A stretch of DNA of 64,000 nt, from the NCBI GenBank assembly GCA_016715825.1, contig JADJXO010000013.1, positions 62,001 to 126,000 of the forward strand, given 5' to 3'. This stretch comes from Nitrospira sp. (GTDB lineage: Bacteria > Nitrospirota > Nitrospiria > Nitrospirales > Nitrospiraceae). Below the pieces are notes generated by a model, which saw nothing but the letters and a program-made list of their open reading frames with translations, was not told the DNA's origin and ran no database searches. Shown piece after piece: positions 34,051 to 42,698 of this stretch. How positions within the stretch are numbered: position 1 is the stretch's first letter; the number at the start of each line of letters is the position of its first letter. Made by a program: the position numbers and the translations under genes.

Positions 34051-35499
34051 CTACCGAGCCTTCATATCCAAACGGACAAGCCCCATCCACACCCCGGATC
34101 CGGCCAATCCGGCTCCAAACAGACACCAGAGAGACATCAACACCCGACGCAGATCGCAATGCTGTGAGAACCAGGCCACATCCCATCGATGCAACCCATC
34201 GAAGAGTCGGTGATAGAGTCGGCGGCTGAAATCCAGGCGTTCTACAACGGCACCAGTCCATACGTTGACCAGCACTCCTTTCGATTCAGGACCACTGGTC
34301 TCTACCTGCAGAAACGGTGACGCGGCTTCATCATCAGTCTTAGAACAGCTATTGAAATCGATTTCGACAGGCCTTGTGACTCTCAGTACCCCATCACCGA
34401 GTAGAGGGCTGGCCGCTGCCTTCACCACCTCATCCTGAAATGCTTCCCGCGGACTCTCATCTGGCTCCGCCATCGACAATATGGCTTGATGCGAGGGAGA
34501 CGTGCGGGCCACAAGGTGGACGATGCCGTCCATCTTGATCAGTCGAATCTCTTTGACGGTCTCGTCCGCCAACCTCGCGGAGAAATCCGCCATGCTCTCA
34601 ATATCACTCCGACTGAACCGCCCACCCATGAATCGCTCACGATCTTCTGCGTCGACCTTTCCATCAGAAAACCAGCGCCCATGGTCCATCGACAACCACC
34701 CACTCGCCATCCAGCAGCAAGCTGAAATGCCAGCGATCACACCCAGCACTCGATGAACCTTCCATCGGCCGGTGAAGAGACCAGACCAACCCTGTTTCAC
34801 CCACTCTCGACCAAGGATCAGACCTCCAGCCACCACCGTCACTGTTCCGATCGCACTCGCCCACCAGACGACGTGGTCCCACCAGGCCCAGTGACGCCTG
34901 AGCCATGGCCAATACCACCAATGAATAACTGCTCCTATAAGATTCCACCGCCGCTCCTCTGCTGTCGTGTCTTGCACGACATCGCCGGTCACGCTTGAGA
35001 CATACAGGACAGCACGGCGTTCTCCGGACAGCTGCACTTTCCATAATGGGCGATAGGGATCGAATCGCTGATGCACGGTCCAGACATCATGATCGATGAG
35101 CTCGACCACGTCGATCACGCGTCCGCCGGAAAATGGCTGCACGATGCGCTCGATCCCTTCCTGAGTAAACGGGGCGAGCAGGTCACCGCTGTCGGCAGAG
35201 AATGCCGTCAATAATCCATTGAGACTCTGCGCGACCACGACAGGCCGATCACCAACCAGCCGAAGCCTGAGAGACTCGATCCCATCAGGCCGCTCTAATT
35301 TCTCGACGAGGGAGGTAAATGAGACACAGCACTCTCTCGTGGGTAGCTCTCCGGCCGAGGAAAACCACTCCCCTTCTGTCAAACTCGGATAAGGCATCCA
35401 TAGGAGGACCGCTCCTGAGAGAAACCAGAGCAGCAGCGCCGGTCCCAACACGAGGCCGAGCCATCGATGCACCATCCTAATTACCCCAACCTTTGCCAT
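34051..35499 (-). CDS. PepSY-associated inner membrane protein (PiuB-like)
   Basis: The 482-residue protein has the PepSY_TM layout: an N-terminal helix (MVHRWLGLVLGPALLLWFLSGAVLLW), a periplasmic PepSY region, two or three central helices (WWDHVVWWASAIGTVTVVAGGLIL; VHRVLGVIAGISACCWMASGWLSM), another soluble part and a C-terminal helix. His residues near helix ends (VHRWLG, IHWWYW, VHRVLG) suggest heme binding as in siderophore-reducing relatives. It starts 3 bases after TonB receptor 2, so it likely handles metal-ligand complexes delivered by that receptor. Confidence 0.85.
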   Translation of the reverse strand: MAKVGVIRMVHRWLGLVLGPALLLWFLSGAVLLWMPYPSLTEGEWFSSAGELPTRECCVSFTSLVEKLERPDGIESLRLRLVGDRPVVVAQSLNGLLTAFSADSGDLLAPFTQEGIERIVQPFSGGRVIDVVELIDHDVWTVHQRFDPYRPLWKVQLSGERRAVLYVSSVTGDVVQDTTAEERRWNLIGAVIHWWYWPWLRRHWAWWDHVVWWASAIGTVTVVAGGLILGREWVKQGWSGLFTGRWKVHRVLGVIAGISACCWMASGWLSMDHGRWFSDGKVDAEDRERFMGGRFSRSDIESMADFSARLADETVKEIRLIKMDGIVHLVARTSPSHQAILSMAEPDESPREAFQDEVVKAAASPLLGDGVLRVTRPVEIDFNSCSKTDDEAASPFLQVETSGPESKGVLVNVWTGAVVERLDFSRRLYHRLFDGLHRWDVAWFSQHCDLRRVLMSLWCLFGAGLAGSGVWMGLVRLDMKAR

Positions 35500-35502
35500 C
35501 GC

Positions 35503-37734
35503 CTAGAAGCGCGCGGTCAGCATGACTTCCATGGTCCGTGGCGCACCGAGCAGCACCTGACTCGGGTAGAACGGATCCGCCCAAATCGCATAGATCTTGT
35601 CCGCCAGATTCCGCCCACGGATGGTGAGGGTGAAATTCTTATAGGGAATCGAGACCCACACATCCGCGGTGGTGTAGCTGTGCAAACGCACCGCATTGGC
35701 GTTGTCTGCGAAACGCGGGCCCACATAGCGGAACGCCGCCCCCAGGTCGAACGGGATCACGAACGGGATCCGGTACTGACTCCAGAGATTTGCCACCGTC
35801 TGGGGGACGTTCGGCGGCCGATTGCCATCATGCGAGACCAGATTGCCGCCGGTCTGCTCGGAGAAGGCCTCAAACTCGGCCGACAGAAACGTCAGGTTCC
35901 CCTGGATCCGCCACGCGTCGGTCGGACGCACGGCGGCGCTCAACTCGAAGCCTTTCGAGGTTTGCCGCCCGACATTCTCCGCAGCCAGCAACGACGTTTG
36001 CGTCAGGATATTCTTGCGGAAGATGTCAAAGTAGGCCACGGTCCACTCGGCGCGATTGTTCCAGAGACTTTGCTTCAGGCCCACCTCCCACTGTGCTCCG
36101 GTGGCCAAATCGAAGTTCTCCGCCGCTCGTACAATGAAGAGGTTCGTGCCGACCGGATCCGCCGCCGTCGCATAGTGCCCGTACAACGTCAGCGTCGGGA
36201 GCAGGTCATACACAGCGCCGACTCGCCAGGTCACCGGCTGGAAATCTCGCTCAAAACTGGCCGCCTGGTTGAACACCCCCGCGTTGTTGAACAGCTTCCG
36301 ATTGAGATCGATATGGTCGAACCGCATCCCACCGACCAGTTTCAACGAGTCCGTCACACTGAACTGGTTTTCGGCGAAGATGGCGCTCGTGGTGATGGTG
36401 GAGCGCTGTTCCGCCGAGACGATCGACCCAAACGAGCCGGACGGAAGCGCCAACGGATCAACACTGTCTCCTGAGCTGAAGAAACTCGGGCGATTCAGAT
36501 GCAGGTGGCTGAAATCCACCCCGACGACGAACCGATTTTTGTGATCGAGGATCGGCTCGTTGACTTGCAGTTCCAGCCGATCGCCGAGAATATACTGGTC
36601 ATGCTGGACAAAGAACCGATCCCGATCGATCAACTGCGTACCGATATTGAATTGGTACGTTTCGGCATTCTGCCAGTCTCGCCCGGCCCAATAGTAGTAG
36701 CCCTGGTTGCGGATCTGGATCGTGTCGGTCGGTTGCCAGTTTGCTTTCAGCTTGGCCCAGTAGGTCGTCGAACTCATGTTGGCATCGACGACATTGAAAT
36801 TCTGACGGAAGAACCGCGCATCAGTGGTTTGGCCTGTTCGCGTGCTCACTACGTCAGGAATGGCTGAAGCACCGGCAAAGCTGCCGGGGACCAGCGGCGT
36901 GCCCCAATAGGGGACGCTGCGGTCATGACTGACGTCGAACGACACCTCGAAATTCAAGCGTGGCGTGACGTCATACAGCAGGGCGCTGGTCATATTCCAA
37001 TAGGTGTACGGCGTGCGTTGAATGCCACTGAAGCTATCGGAAGTCTGGTAGCTCAGATCGACGCGATAGTGCAGGTTGTCCCAGCGCAGCGGTCCGCCAC
37101 TGCCCGCCGCTGCGCGCAGTGTATTGAACGTGCCGTACGACAACAACGCGTCGACCGTGACCTGATCACTCCGCATCGGTCGCTTGGTCACGAAGTTGAT
37201 CGCGCCGCCGAGCGCGCCTTCGCCGTAGAGAACCGAGGCAGGACCTTTGAGAATCTCAATGCGCTCGAGATTCCAGGTGTCGCGAGGGCGAGACGTCATC
37301 GACGCCGGTCCGGTCATTAGTCCGTCGTAGAGCAACCGGAGCTGATTATTGGTGAAGCCTCGCATGGAGAAATTGGCCGGATTGCCCGGGGAATCCCCCA
37401 CGGTCACGCCGGTGGCGCCCTCCACCGCTTCGGAGATCGTTCGTAAGCCCCGCTCCTGCAACAACGTCTGATCCACGATTTCCACGCTGGCGGGGATTTC
37501 TCGAATCGACAACCCCAGCCGACTCGCCGACGGACTCGCTTGCTCTAAATGCAACGTGCCGGTGCCAGTAGTCTTAATCGCCTGATCACGAACCTCAACG
37601 ACCGGCACTTCGACTTCCTGCGCGACTTCCTGCTCTATTTCAGTAGCCTCTGATATTTCAGCCCCCACAAGGGCGCTCGCAACGATGACTCCCACAACAA
37701 GGCCCCACAGACCAATACGACGCAACTGACCCAC
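35503..37734 (-). CDS. TonB-dependent siderophore-type receptor 2
   Basis: The 743-residue receptor has a signal peptide (GLWGLVVGVIVASALVGAE), a plug with SIREIPASVEIVDQTLLQERG, FSMRGFTNNQLRLLYDGL and RIEILKGPASVLYGEGALGGAINFVTKRP, and a barrel ending MEVMLTARF. This is the TonB-siderophore (FhuA/FpvA-like) class with a short N-terminal extension (EVPVVEVRDQ) that may be a TonB box. It lies in an operon with PepSY protein and TonB. In a zinc island the ligand may be a metallophore, but iron siderophores cannot be excluded. Confidence 0.9.
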   Translation of the reverse strand: MGQLRRIGLWGLVVGVIVASALVGAEISEATEIEQEVAQEVEVPVVEVRDQAIKTTGTGTLHLEQASPSASRLGLSIREIPASVEIVDQTLLQERGLRTISEAVEGATGVTVGDSPGNPANFSMRGFTNNQLRLLYDGLMTGPASMTSRPRDTWNLERIEILKGPASVLYGEGALGGAINFVTKRPMRSDQVTVDALLSYGTFNTLRAAAGSGGPLRWDNLHYRVDLSYQTSDSFSGIQRTPYTYWNMTSALLYDVTPRLNFEVSFDVSHDRSVPYWGTPLVPGSFAGASAIPDVVSTRTGQTTDARFFRQNFNVVDANMSSTTYWAKLKANWQPTDTIQIRNQGYYYWAGRDWQNAETYQFNIGTQLIDRDRFFVQHDQYILGDRLELQVNEPILDHKNRFVVGVDFSHLHLNRPSFFSSGDSVDPLALPSGSFGSIVSAEQRSTITTSAIFAENQFSVTDSLKLVGGMRFDHIDLNRKLFNNAGVFNQAASFERDFQPVTWRVGAVYDLLPTLTLYGHYATAADPVGTNLFIVRAAENFDLATGAQWEVGLKQSLWNNRAEWTVAYFDIFRKNILTQTSLLAAENVGRQTSKGFELSAAVRPTDAWRIQGNLTFLSAEFEAFSEQTGGNLVSHDGNRPPNVPQTVANLWSQYRIPFVIPFDLGAAFRYVGPRFADNANAVRLHSYTTADVWVSIPYKNFTLTIRGRNLADKIYAIWADPFYPSQVLLGAPRTMEVMLTARF

Positions 37735-37846
37735 AGCAATCCTCCTTACACTCCGAGTAGTGATCCTGTGCTTCGCTCAGTAAACGGCTGCTGATAGAGT
37801 GCAGAAACCACTCTGCCGAACATCCGATTCCGACCAGCTGTGATAC

Positions 37847-38188
37847 CTAGAAGAACGGATCTGGGGGACCACGGACAGAGGGCGTGAGAACAGCTGATGA
37901 CTCGAAATACAATGGAGGGGATAGAGTGAAGGCAGCCGCAACATCGACAGGAACGACTTCGGTCTCACATGAAGCGAGCCCGGCTCCGGCCGCATGATCC
38001 AGCCAAGCATGGTCATCGAAGGTTGTATGGGCAGGATCGCCGGTCAGAATCCCCCACTCGTGATCGAGCAGCACGAATGGCAGCGGGAGCGCCAGCGCCA
38101 GATACGAGAGCAAGGCTCCGATGAACAGGATGCGATGGAGGCGTGCAGATATCACAAATGTGTTACCGTTTTTCCTTGTGCACCGCAT
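37847..38188 (-). CDS. Small secreted His/Asp-rich RGPP-family protein, copy b
   Basis: The 113-residue frame has a membrane segment (ILFIGALLSYLALALPLPFVLL), the conserved middle TTFDDHAWLDHAAGAGLAS and the tail SVRGPPDPFF. GTG at 38155 is an alternative start, as the first Met lies inside the end of the L33 gene. It resembles copies a, c and d in plan and in the D-x-x-W-L-D-H-A-A motif. It precedes TonB receptor 2, just as copy a precedes receptor 1. Confidence 0.62.
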   Translation of the reverse strand: MRCTRKNGNTFVISARLHRILFIGALLSYLALALPLPFVLLDHEWGILTGDPAHTTFDDHAWLDHAAGAGLASCETEVVPVDVAAAFTLSPPLYFESSAVLTPSVRGPPDPFF

Positions 38189-38321
38189 GCTTCCGGCAGA
38201 AAGAACAATATTTCTTCACTTCGATCCGATCCGGATCATTTTTCTTATTCTTCGTCGTCCAATAGACCGACTTGCCCGGCGATTCGCAGCCAATACAGGC
38301 GACGGCAATCACTTCACGCAT
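38163..38321 (-). CDS. rpmG: Ribosomal protein L33, zinc-ribbon form
   Basis: The 52-residue protein MREVIAVACIGCESPGK continues to WTTKNKKNDPDRIEVKKYCSFCRKHAVHKE and is unmistakably L33. It keeps both Cys pairs (C9-x2-C12 and C39-x2-C42), so it is the zinc-binding version, unlike the S14, S18, L31 and L28 proteins beside it. It is too short for many gene finders. It is 21 bases from rpmB and overlaps the start of the following small secreted protein gene. Confidence 0.93.
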   Translation of the reverse strand: MREVIAVACIGCESPGKSVYWTTKNKKNDPDRIEVKKYCSFCRKHAVHKEKR

Positions 38322-38342
38322 GATCAACCTCCTCGCTCCTCG

Positions 38343-38579
38343 CTAAATCTTTTCTCCGGCCGCCCGCATGTCTGAAAGCACTCGGGCCAGGCCTCGTTTG
38401 TCGATGATCTTCATGCCATGCGCAGAGACCGAGAGCGTGATCCAGCGGTTTTCATCCGGGAGAAAGTAGCGCTTCCGCTGCAGATTCGGCAGAAATCGCC
38501 GTCTCGTCTTGTTGTTGGCATGGCTCACGTTGTTTCCCGATACCGGCTTCTTCCCGGTCACCTGACAATAGTGTCCCAT
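38343..38579 (-). CDS. rpmB: Ribosomal protein L28, zinc-free form
   Basis: The 78-residue protein (MGHYCQVTGKKPVSGNNVSH, then RRRFLPNLQRKRYFLPDENRW) follows the E. coli-type L28, with a single Cys and no C-x2-C pairs. In Zur-controlled sets such Cys-free paralogues replace the zinc version and free zinc from ribosomes. It lies between the small CxxC protein and rpmG. Confidence 0.93.
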   Translation of the reverse strand: MGHYCQVTGKKPVSGNNVSHANNKTRRRFLPNLQRKRYFLPDENRWITLSVSAHGMKIIDKRGLARVLSDMRAAGEKI

Positions 38580-38618
38580 CCTTCCTCCTTGCAGTTGATC
38601 CGTTCCACCCGTTGTCCG

Positions 38619-38840
38619 TTAGGCGCTGGGGAGGTCGTCCACGCCGCCGCTCTCCCAGAGGGACAAGGCGATCTGGCAGCATCGACAGAGTTGCCAGATC
38701 TCTCCCGTCACCGCGCGCCGTTCCAAATCGTCCATCACTCGAATGCGGGCGATGACGTCACGGCCTTCACCTTGTTCGCGCAGATTGCAGAGCTCACAAC
38801 CCAGCCCATCCGCTGCGTGAATCTCTTCGAGATCAAGCAT
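38619..38840 (-). CDS. Small CxxC protein, candidate metal-binding
   Basis: The 73-residue protein starts 4 bases after the stop of the COG0523 gene, which suggests coupled translation. Cys residues form two clusters (GCELC near residue 15 and LCRCC near 52) that could make a four-Cys zinc site. No known family is recognised. As direct neighbour of a metal-chaperone GTPase it is a candidate client or regulator; that is inference. Confidence 0.5.
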   Translation of the reverse strand: MLDLEEIHAADGLGCELCNLREQGEGRDVIARIRVMDDLERRAVTGEIWQLCRCCQIALSLWESGGVDDLPSA

Positions 38841-38844
38841 CGGC

Positions 38845-40077
38845 TCAACCCTCTTCCTCCGGCAACAAGTCGTGCCGCTCTGAGCGTATGTGCCGCTTTT
38901 CCCACGTCAGCTTCTTGAATGGATCGCGAAAGGCACGCCACAGCTCTTCGTCCAGAGTAAGCTCCGCTCTGGTCAACAGGCAGGCATCCAGACGCAATTT
39001 CAAGTCGACGCGATCGATCTCTTCGCCGATGAAAGCCAGTTCAATCCGGCGATCCCCGAACTCGAGGTCCCACACCTTGCGCAGTTCTTGGAGCGCGGCT
39101 TCCTCCTTCGGCCAATGGTGATCTGCAATCGCCATCCACCACCGGCCCAACCGTTCATAGAGGCAGTTGGCACCGGCCTGCGACCACATGTAACAAGTCT
39201 TCGGTTGTGAGGCGACCCAGAAATAGCCTTTGGATCGCTGGACACCCGACCATTCCTCTTGCATCAACATCCAGAAGCGAAACGGATGGAACGGTCGTTT
39301 CGCCCGATAGACGAACGTTCCATCTTCATGCTCGTCTTCTGGCAGCCAGGCGCCGCTCAACAGATGCATCCACCCCGGTTGTAGGTCTTGTGCCGCACCT
39401 ACGCGAGGACAGGAGGCCTTCAGGGACAAGGGATCGAGCCGGCCCTGAGCAGCCGTCACGCACATCGCATCGGGGTTGACCCGCCGAAGAAACCGCTCAA
39501 GACGCTGCCGCTCCGCCGGCGTCACGCGATCGCACTTGTTCAGCACGAGCGTCGTGCTGCATTCCAGTTGATCCGCAAGCAGTTCGGCGATGGTTCGCGC
39601 ATCGTCTGGCCCCGTCCCAAGGCCACGCTCGTGGAGATTGTCTCCGGATTCGTAATCCTCCCAGAACCGCTCCGCATCGACGACCGTCACCAAATGGTCG
39701 AGACGCGCGACGGCCGACACAGCAGCCCCTTCGGCCCCATCCGCATCGAAGACATTGGTGATCAACAGCGGATCCGCACTACCGGAGTTTTCAATCACGA
39801 TGGTGTCGTACCGCCCAAGTCCGGACAGGCGCACGATGGCTTCCGCGACATGCTGGCGCAACGAACAGCGGGGACACTCAGCCATTAACTCGACGAGTGC
39901 TTCGCCTCGAAGATAGTGCTTTCCGCCAAACAGATCGACCCCAGCCGTTAATCCACTCAGGTCGTTCGTGATGACCGCCGTCCGGGCCGGATTCAATTCT
40001 CTCGCGAGGCGATTCACAACGGTGGTCTTGCCCGACCCGAAGAAACCCGACACCGCGATAACGCTCAGCTTAGCCAT
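38845..40077 (-). CDS. COG0523 metal-chaperone GTPase, copy 2 (long type)
   Basis: The 410-residue protein begins MAKLSVIAVSGFFGSGKTT at 40077 (the Met codon before it is equally possible) behind a G-rich ribosome site. The metal motif is ECPRCSLRQ rather than C-x-C-C, the guanine motif is NKCD, and the C-terminal domain (FHPFRFWMLMQEEWSGVQRSKGYFWVAS) is the long ZigA/YciC-like type. YciC and ZigA are induced by zinc starvation. It sits between an HTH gene and ribosomal protein genes. Confidence 0.88.
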   Translation of the reverse strand: MAKLSVIAVSGFFGSGKTTVVNRLARELNPARTAVITNDLSGLTAGVDLFGGKHYLRGEALVELMAECPRCSLRQHVAEAIVRLSGLGRYDTIVIENSGSADPLLITNVFDADGAEGAAVSAVARLDHLVTVVDAERFWEDYESGDNLHERGLGTGPDDARTIAELLADQLECSTTLVLNKCDRVTPAERQRLERFLRRVNPDAMCVTAAQGRLDPLSLKASCPRVGAAQDLQPGWMHLLSGAWLPEDEHEDGTFVYRAKRPFHPFRFWMLMQEEWSGVQRSKGYFWVASQPKTCYMWSQAGANCLYERLGRWWMAIADHHWPKEEAALQELRKVWDLEFGDRRIELAFIGEEIDRVDLKLRLDACLLTRAELTLDEELWRAFRDPFKKLTWEKRHIRSERHDLLPEEEG

Positions 40078-40132
40078 CATCCACCCCCCCTGTAGTCCCC
40101 AGTCCATACATCGTGCGGAATACCTCAGGCCA

Positions 40133-40429
40133 TCACAGCCGACTTCTGTCAGCATCCACATATCGGAGGATGATCGATTGCCTCTTGAACGGATGCAGTG
40201 GGATCAAGCCATTGGTGCTTGTGGCCTGCCCCGCACCCACACAGTGGAGATCGATCAATGCCGCCACCGTCTGACTAAAGATTCTCAAGCTGCCGGCGCC
40301 CAAGCGCGTACCGCCCAGACGTCCAGCCTCAACCCAGCGATACACCGTCCAGCGGCTCACATTCAGAATCTTCGCGGCTTCGTCCACGCGAAGCAGTCTC
40401 TCTGGCCGCAAATCGCCCATCGTATCCAT
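40133..40429 (-). CDS. Excisionase-family HTH DNA-binding protein
   Basis: ATG 40429 with AAGGA upstream gives 98 residues. RLLRVDEAAKILNVSRWTVYRWVEAGRLGGTRLG is the MerR-like HTH_17 (excisionase) motif, and a further C-terminal tail (FKRQSIILRYVDADRSRL) is unassigned. Its position inside the zinc-starvation ribosomal protein operon, between rpmE2 and a COG0523 GTPase, suggests a local regulator rather than a phage excisionase. Confidence 0.7.
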   Translation of the reverse strand: MDTMGDLRPERLLRVDEAAKILNVSRWTVYRWVEAGRLGGTRLGAGSLRIFSQTVAALIDLHCVGAGQATSTNGLIPLHPFKRQSIILRYVDADRSRL

Positions 40430-40475
40430 GCTCAATCCTTCCTAATCCGCTGCGCTCGAATCTCTTAGGCGAATC

Positions 40476-40760
40476 CTACGTGATTGAATTTGTCCGAGCA
40501 CTTCCCGATCTGGTTCGTGTTCGATATTTCTTATTGAATTTCTCGACTCGCCCTTCGGTGTCGATGATGCGCTGCGTCCCTGTGTACAACGGATGCGAGT
40601 ACATCGAGGTTTCGACTTTGTAGATCGGATAGGTTCGGCCGTCTTCCCATACCGCCGTCTGATCAGTTTGCACCGTCGACATCATCATCCAACGTTTGTC
40701 GATCGCAACATCGTGAAAGATAACCGGGCGATAGCCCGTCGGATGGATACCAGGTTTCAT
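40476..40760 (-). CDS. rpmE2: Ribosomal protein L31 type B, zinc-free
   Basis: From Met 40760 the 94-residue protein reads MKPGIHPTGYRPVIFHD and ends with YPIYKVETSMYSHPLYTGTQ, EKFNKKYR. This is type B L31, which has no Cys at all and replaces zinc-binding L31 under zinc shortage in many bacteria (YtiA in Bacillus). It follows rpsN by 32 bases. Confidence 0.93.
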   Translation of the reverse strand: MKPGIHPTGYRPVIFHDVAIDKRWMMMSTVQTDQTAVWEDGRTYPIYKVETSMYSHPLYTGTQRIIDTEGRVEKFNKKYRTRTRSGSARTNSIT

Positions 40761-40792
40761 CGCGCCTCCTTCCACTTCGCCACACAGACCTC

Positions 40793-41098
40793 CTACCAGC
40801 TTGACTTTCGCACCCCGGGAATCTGCCCCGTCAGCGCAAGTAGACGAAACTCGACCCGCGACAGGTCAAACTTCCCCATGTAGCCTCGGACCCGACCTGA
40901 TATCGCGCAGCGATTGCGGACCCGGACCGGCGAAGAATTCCTCGGCAACTTCTGCAGCGCCTGCTGCGCTTCGTGTTTCTCCTCTTCACTGCTTGCTGCA
41001 CTCTTGATCACCGCCTTCAACGACGCACGCCGTTCGGCATACTGCGCGACCAAGCGCTTGCGCTTTTCATTTCTCAATTGACTGCTGAGTTTCGCCAT
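40793..41098 (-). CDS. rpsN: Ribosomal protein S14, zinc-free long form
   Basis: The 101-residue protein is the long S14 (MAKLSSQLRNEKRKRLVAQY, PRNSSPVRVRNRCAISGRVRGYMGKFDLSR) with one Cys instead of the two C-x2-C pairs of the zinc form. Such C-minus S14 is a known zinc-starvation replacement (YhzA-like). It lies between rpsR and rpmE2. Confidence 0.94.
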   Translation of the reverse strand: MAKLSSQLRNEKRKRLVAQYAERRASLKAVIKSAASSEEEKHEAQQALQKLPRNSSPVRVRNRCAISGRVRGYMGKFDLSRVEFRLLALTGQIPGVRKSSW

Positions 41099-41147
41099 AC
41101 ACTCACCTCCCTAACTTCAAAAAATGGAGTTGTCTGTCTTGGCTACG

Positions 41148-41363
41148 TCACCATTCAGACTGCCGACCGAACGGCAACAGCGCCATGTGTCGTGCGCGCT
41201 TAATCGCTCGCGCGATCTCCCGCTGCCGCTGCTGACTATTCCCCGTCATGCGACGAGGCAAGATTCGCCCATTCTCCGTGATGAACCGGCACAACCATTC
41301 GACATTCTTCCAATCCACCGGTGTGGTAACGTCGATCACGCGACGCCGTCGCTCCTCAAACAT
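41148..41363 (-). CDS. rpsR: Ribosomal protein S18, zinc-free form
   Basis: The 71-residue protein has the S18 core VDWKNVEWLCRFITENGRILPRRMTGNSQQRQREIARAIKRARHMALLPF, with a single Cys and none of the zinc pairs of the alternative S18 type. It heads the ribosomal protein run rpsR-rpsN-rpmE2. Confidence 0.93.
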   Translation of the reverse strand: MFEERRRRVIDVTTPVDWKNVEWLCRFITENGRILPRRMTGNSQQRQREIARAIKRARHMALLPFGRQSEW

Positions 41364-41504
41364 ACCTGGCTCCTTCGTTGACTTGACTCAGACCTGCTCT
41401 GTCGGTAGCGCCCAAACTCTTCGCCTGATCGTGACGCGTACCACGTGACGACACCGGACACTGAAGAGTCCGCGTACCTACGGAATCAGCACGATGGAAT
41501 GAGA

Positions 41505-41813
41505 TCAACCGAGAGCAGGTGGACCGCGAGACTGCAGAGCGGAATCCAGGAAAACCGAGAAGATTTGCGGCAATGAAATTGTTCGTGAACGTGACGGGAC
41601 CAACACAGACGGCAGGACAGGCACCGTCCCAGACAGTCCTGAACTGGCGGCCCACTCCAACCACGCATGAATGTCGACATCGGAGTGATTCGTATCGCCT
41701 GCCTGTATGGCGGAGTAGTGGTCGATGAGGAGATAGGGCAGGGGCAGGGCCACCAGCACGTACAGCATCGTGACGGCGGCAATGAACATCACTCGAGTCA
41801 ATTGGACCTGCAT
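41505..41813 (-). CDS. Small secreted His/Asp-rich RGPP-family protein, copy c
   Basis: From Met 41813 the protein has 102 residues: a membrane segment (VMFIAAVTMLYVLVALPLPYLLIDHY), HSDVDIHAWLEWAASSGLSG, and the tail SRGPPALG. It is close to copy b in the first helix (LALPLPFVLLDH versus VALPLPYLLIDH) and to copy d in the motif. It lies between the 72-residue gene at 41830 and rpsR. Confidence 0.62.
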   Translation of the reverse strand: MQVQLTRVMFIAAVTMLYVLVALPLPYLLIDHYSAIQAGDTNHSDVDIHAWLEWAASSGLSGTVPVLPSVLVPSRSRTISLPQIFSVFLDSALQSRGPPALG

Positions 41814-41829
41814 CCGTCTTGCCACTTCA

Positions 41830-42048
41830 CTACACCAATCCATAACGCGCCTCGCATTTCAGCGCGCTCTCGTCGAATGCTTGTGATCCTAAGCCGACCC
41901 ACTTCCCCTGTTGAACCGTGAAACATTGCGCACAGGTCTGGTCATAGAACGGCGATAGACCCATGATCCAATCTCGCGAAAACTCTCCTTGGTACTCCTT
42001 GGGAAGGAAGGCCATGAAGCCGGATGGTGGTGTCGAACCCTCAGACAT
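41830..42048 (-). CDS. Small Cys-containing protein, unknown
   Basis: The 72-residue protein has no signal or membrane helix. A C-x2-C pair (QTCAQCFTVQQGKWVGLGSQ) and a further Cys near residue 65 could bind a metal or cluster. The start lies 8 bases beyond the stop of the oxidoreductase-like gene at 42057, so the two form an operon. It may be the small partner subunit of that protein. No family recognised. Confidence 0.55.
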   Translation of the reverse strand: MSEGSTPPSGFMAFLPKEYQGEFSRDWIMGLSPFYDQTCAQCFTVQQGKWVGLGSQAFDESALKCEARYGLV

Positions 42049-42056
42049 CTCGACTC

Positions 42057-42671
42057 CTATTGATTCATCGACGGACCTGAGACGGTTCCCTTCAGTTCAC
42101 GCACCTTCTCTGCCAAGCGCATGATGTGATGCGGCGTAATGTCGCGGAAGGACAGCATCGCATCCTCATGGCCAGCCTGCGCGCACATCGCCATCGTATA
42201 GCAATTCGTCCCGCCACGAACAATCTTCAAGGTTAGATTCGCCTGATGACAATGGACGCCGATGAAGAGACACGCATCGATCCGGTTGTGCCAGATCGTC
42301 AAGTTCGGATGGTTCGGATTGATTTCGACCTCCGGATTGATCTTCGGATACTTAGGTCGATAATCGGGCATGGGAATCAACATCGGTTTCTGATTCGGTC
42401 CCACACTCTCTTTCAACGTATTGAAGAGGTGGCGAATCGCTTTCGCCTTTTTCTCGGCCGTGGGCGTCCATGCCCATAACACCAGCGGCCCCGGAAAGAT
42501 CGTCGGCACCTTGGCGATCAAGAATCGGCGGGCCGCCTCCTCCATCGCCTGCTCTTCGGGCACGATATACCCATGCACAATCGCTTCGCCTGGATTCGGC
42601 AATCGAATGCCCATACTGGCGGCTGCCGGCGGCAAAAAATGCTCAGGACCGGGGCGAACTTCGTATCTCAT
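42057..42671 (-). CDS. CODH-beta/2-oxoacid:ferredoxin oxidoreductase epsilon-like protein
   Basis: The 204-residue protein has conserved-looking stretches (LPNPGEAIVHGYIVPEEQAMEEAARRFLIAKVPTIFPGPLVLWAW; WHNRIDACLFIGVHCHQANLTLKIVRGGTNCYTMAMCAQAGHEDAMLSFRDI) with several Cys and His. It recalls the small subunit annotated as CO dehydrogenase beta-like that accompanies five-subunit 2-oxoacid:ferredoxin oxidoreductases in Nitrospira and Aquificae; this is memory, not a search. The other subunits are absent here. It stands directly behind a strong promoter with a putative Zur box, as first gene of the downstream operon. Confidence 0.5.
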   Translation of the reverse strand: MRYEVRPGPEHFLPPAAASMGIRLPNPGEAIVHGYIVPEEQAMEEAARRFLIAKVPTIFPGPLVLWAWTPTAEKKAKAIRHLFNTLKESVGPNQKPMLIPMPDYRPKYPKINPEVEINPNHPNLTIWHNRIDACLFIGVHCHQANLTLKIVRGGTNCYTMAMCAQAGHEDAMLSFRDITPHHIMRLAEKVRELKGTVSGPSMNQ

Positions 42672-42698
42672 GTGGTCTTGTTCTCCAGCTATCTAATC

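Noticed and set aside
35467..36474. 335-codon plus-strand frame
   Set aside because: Antisense shadow of the TonB receptor gene at 35503; no family likeness and no ribosome site.
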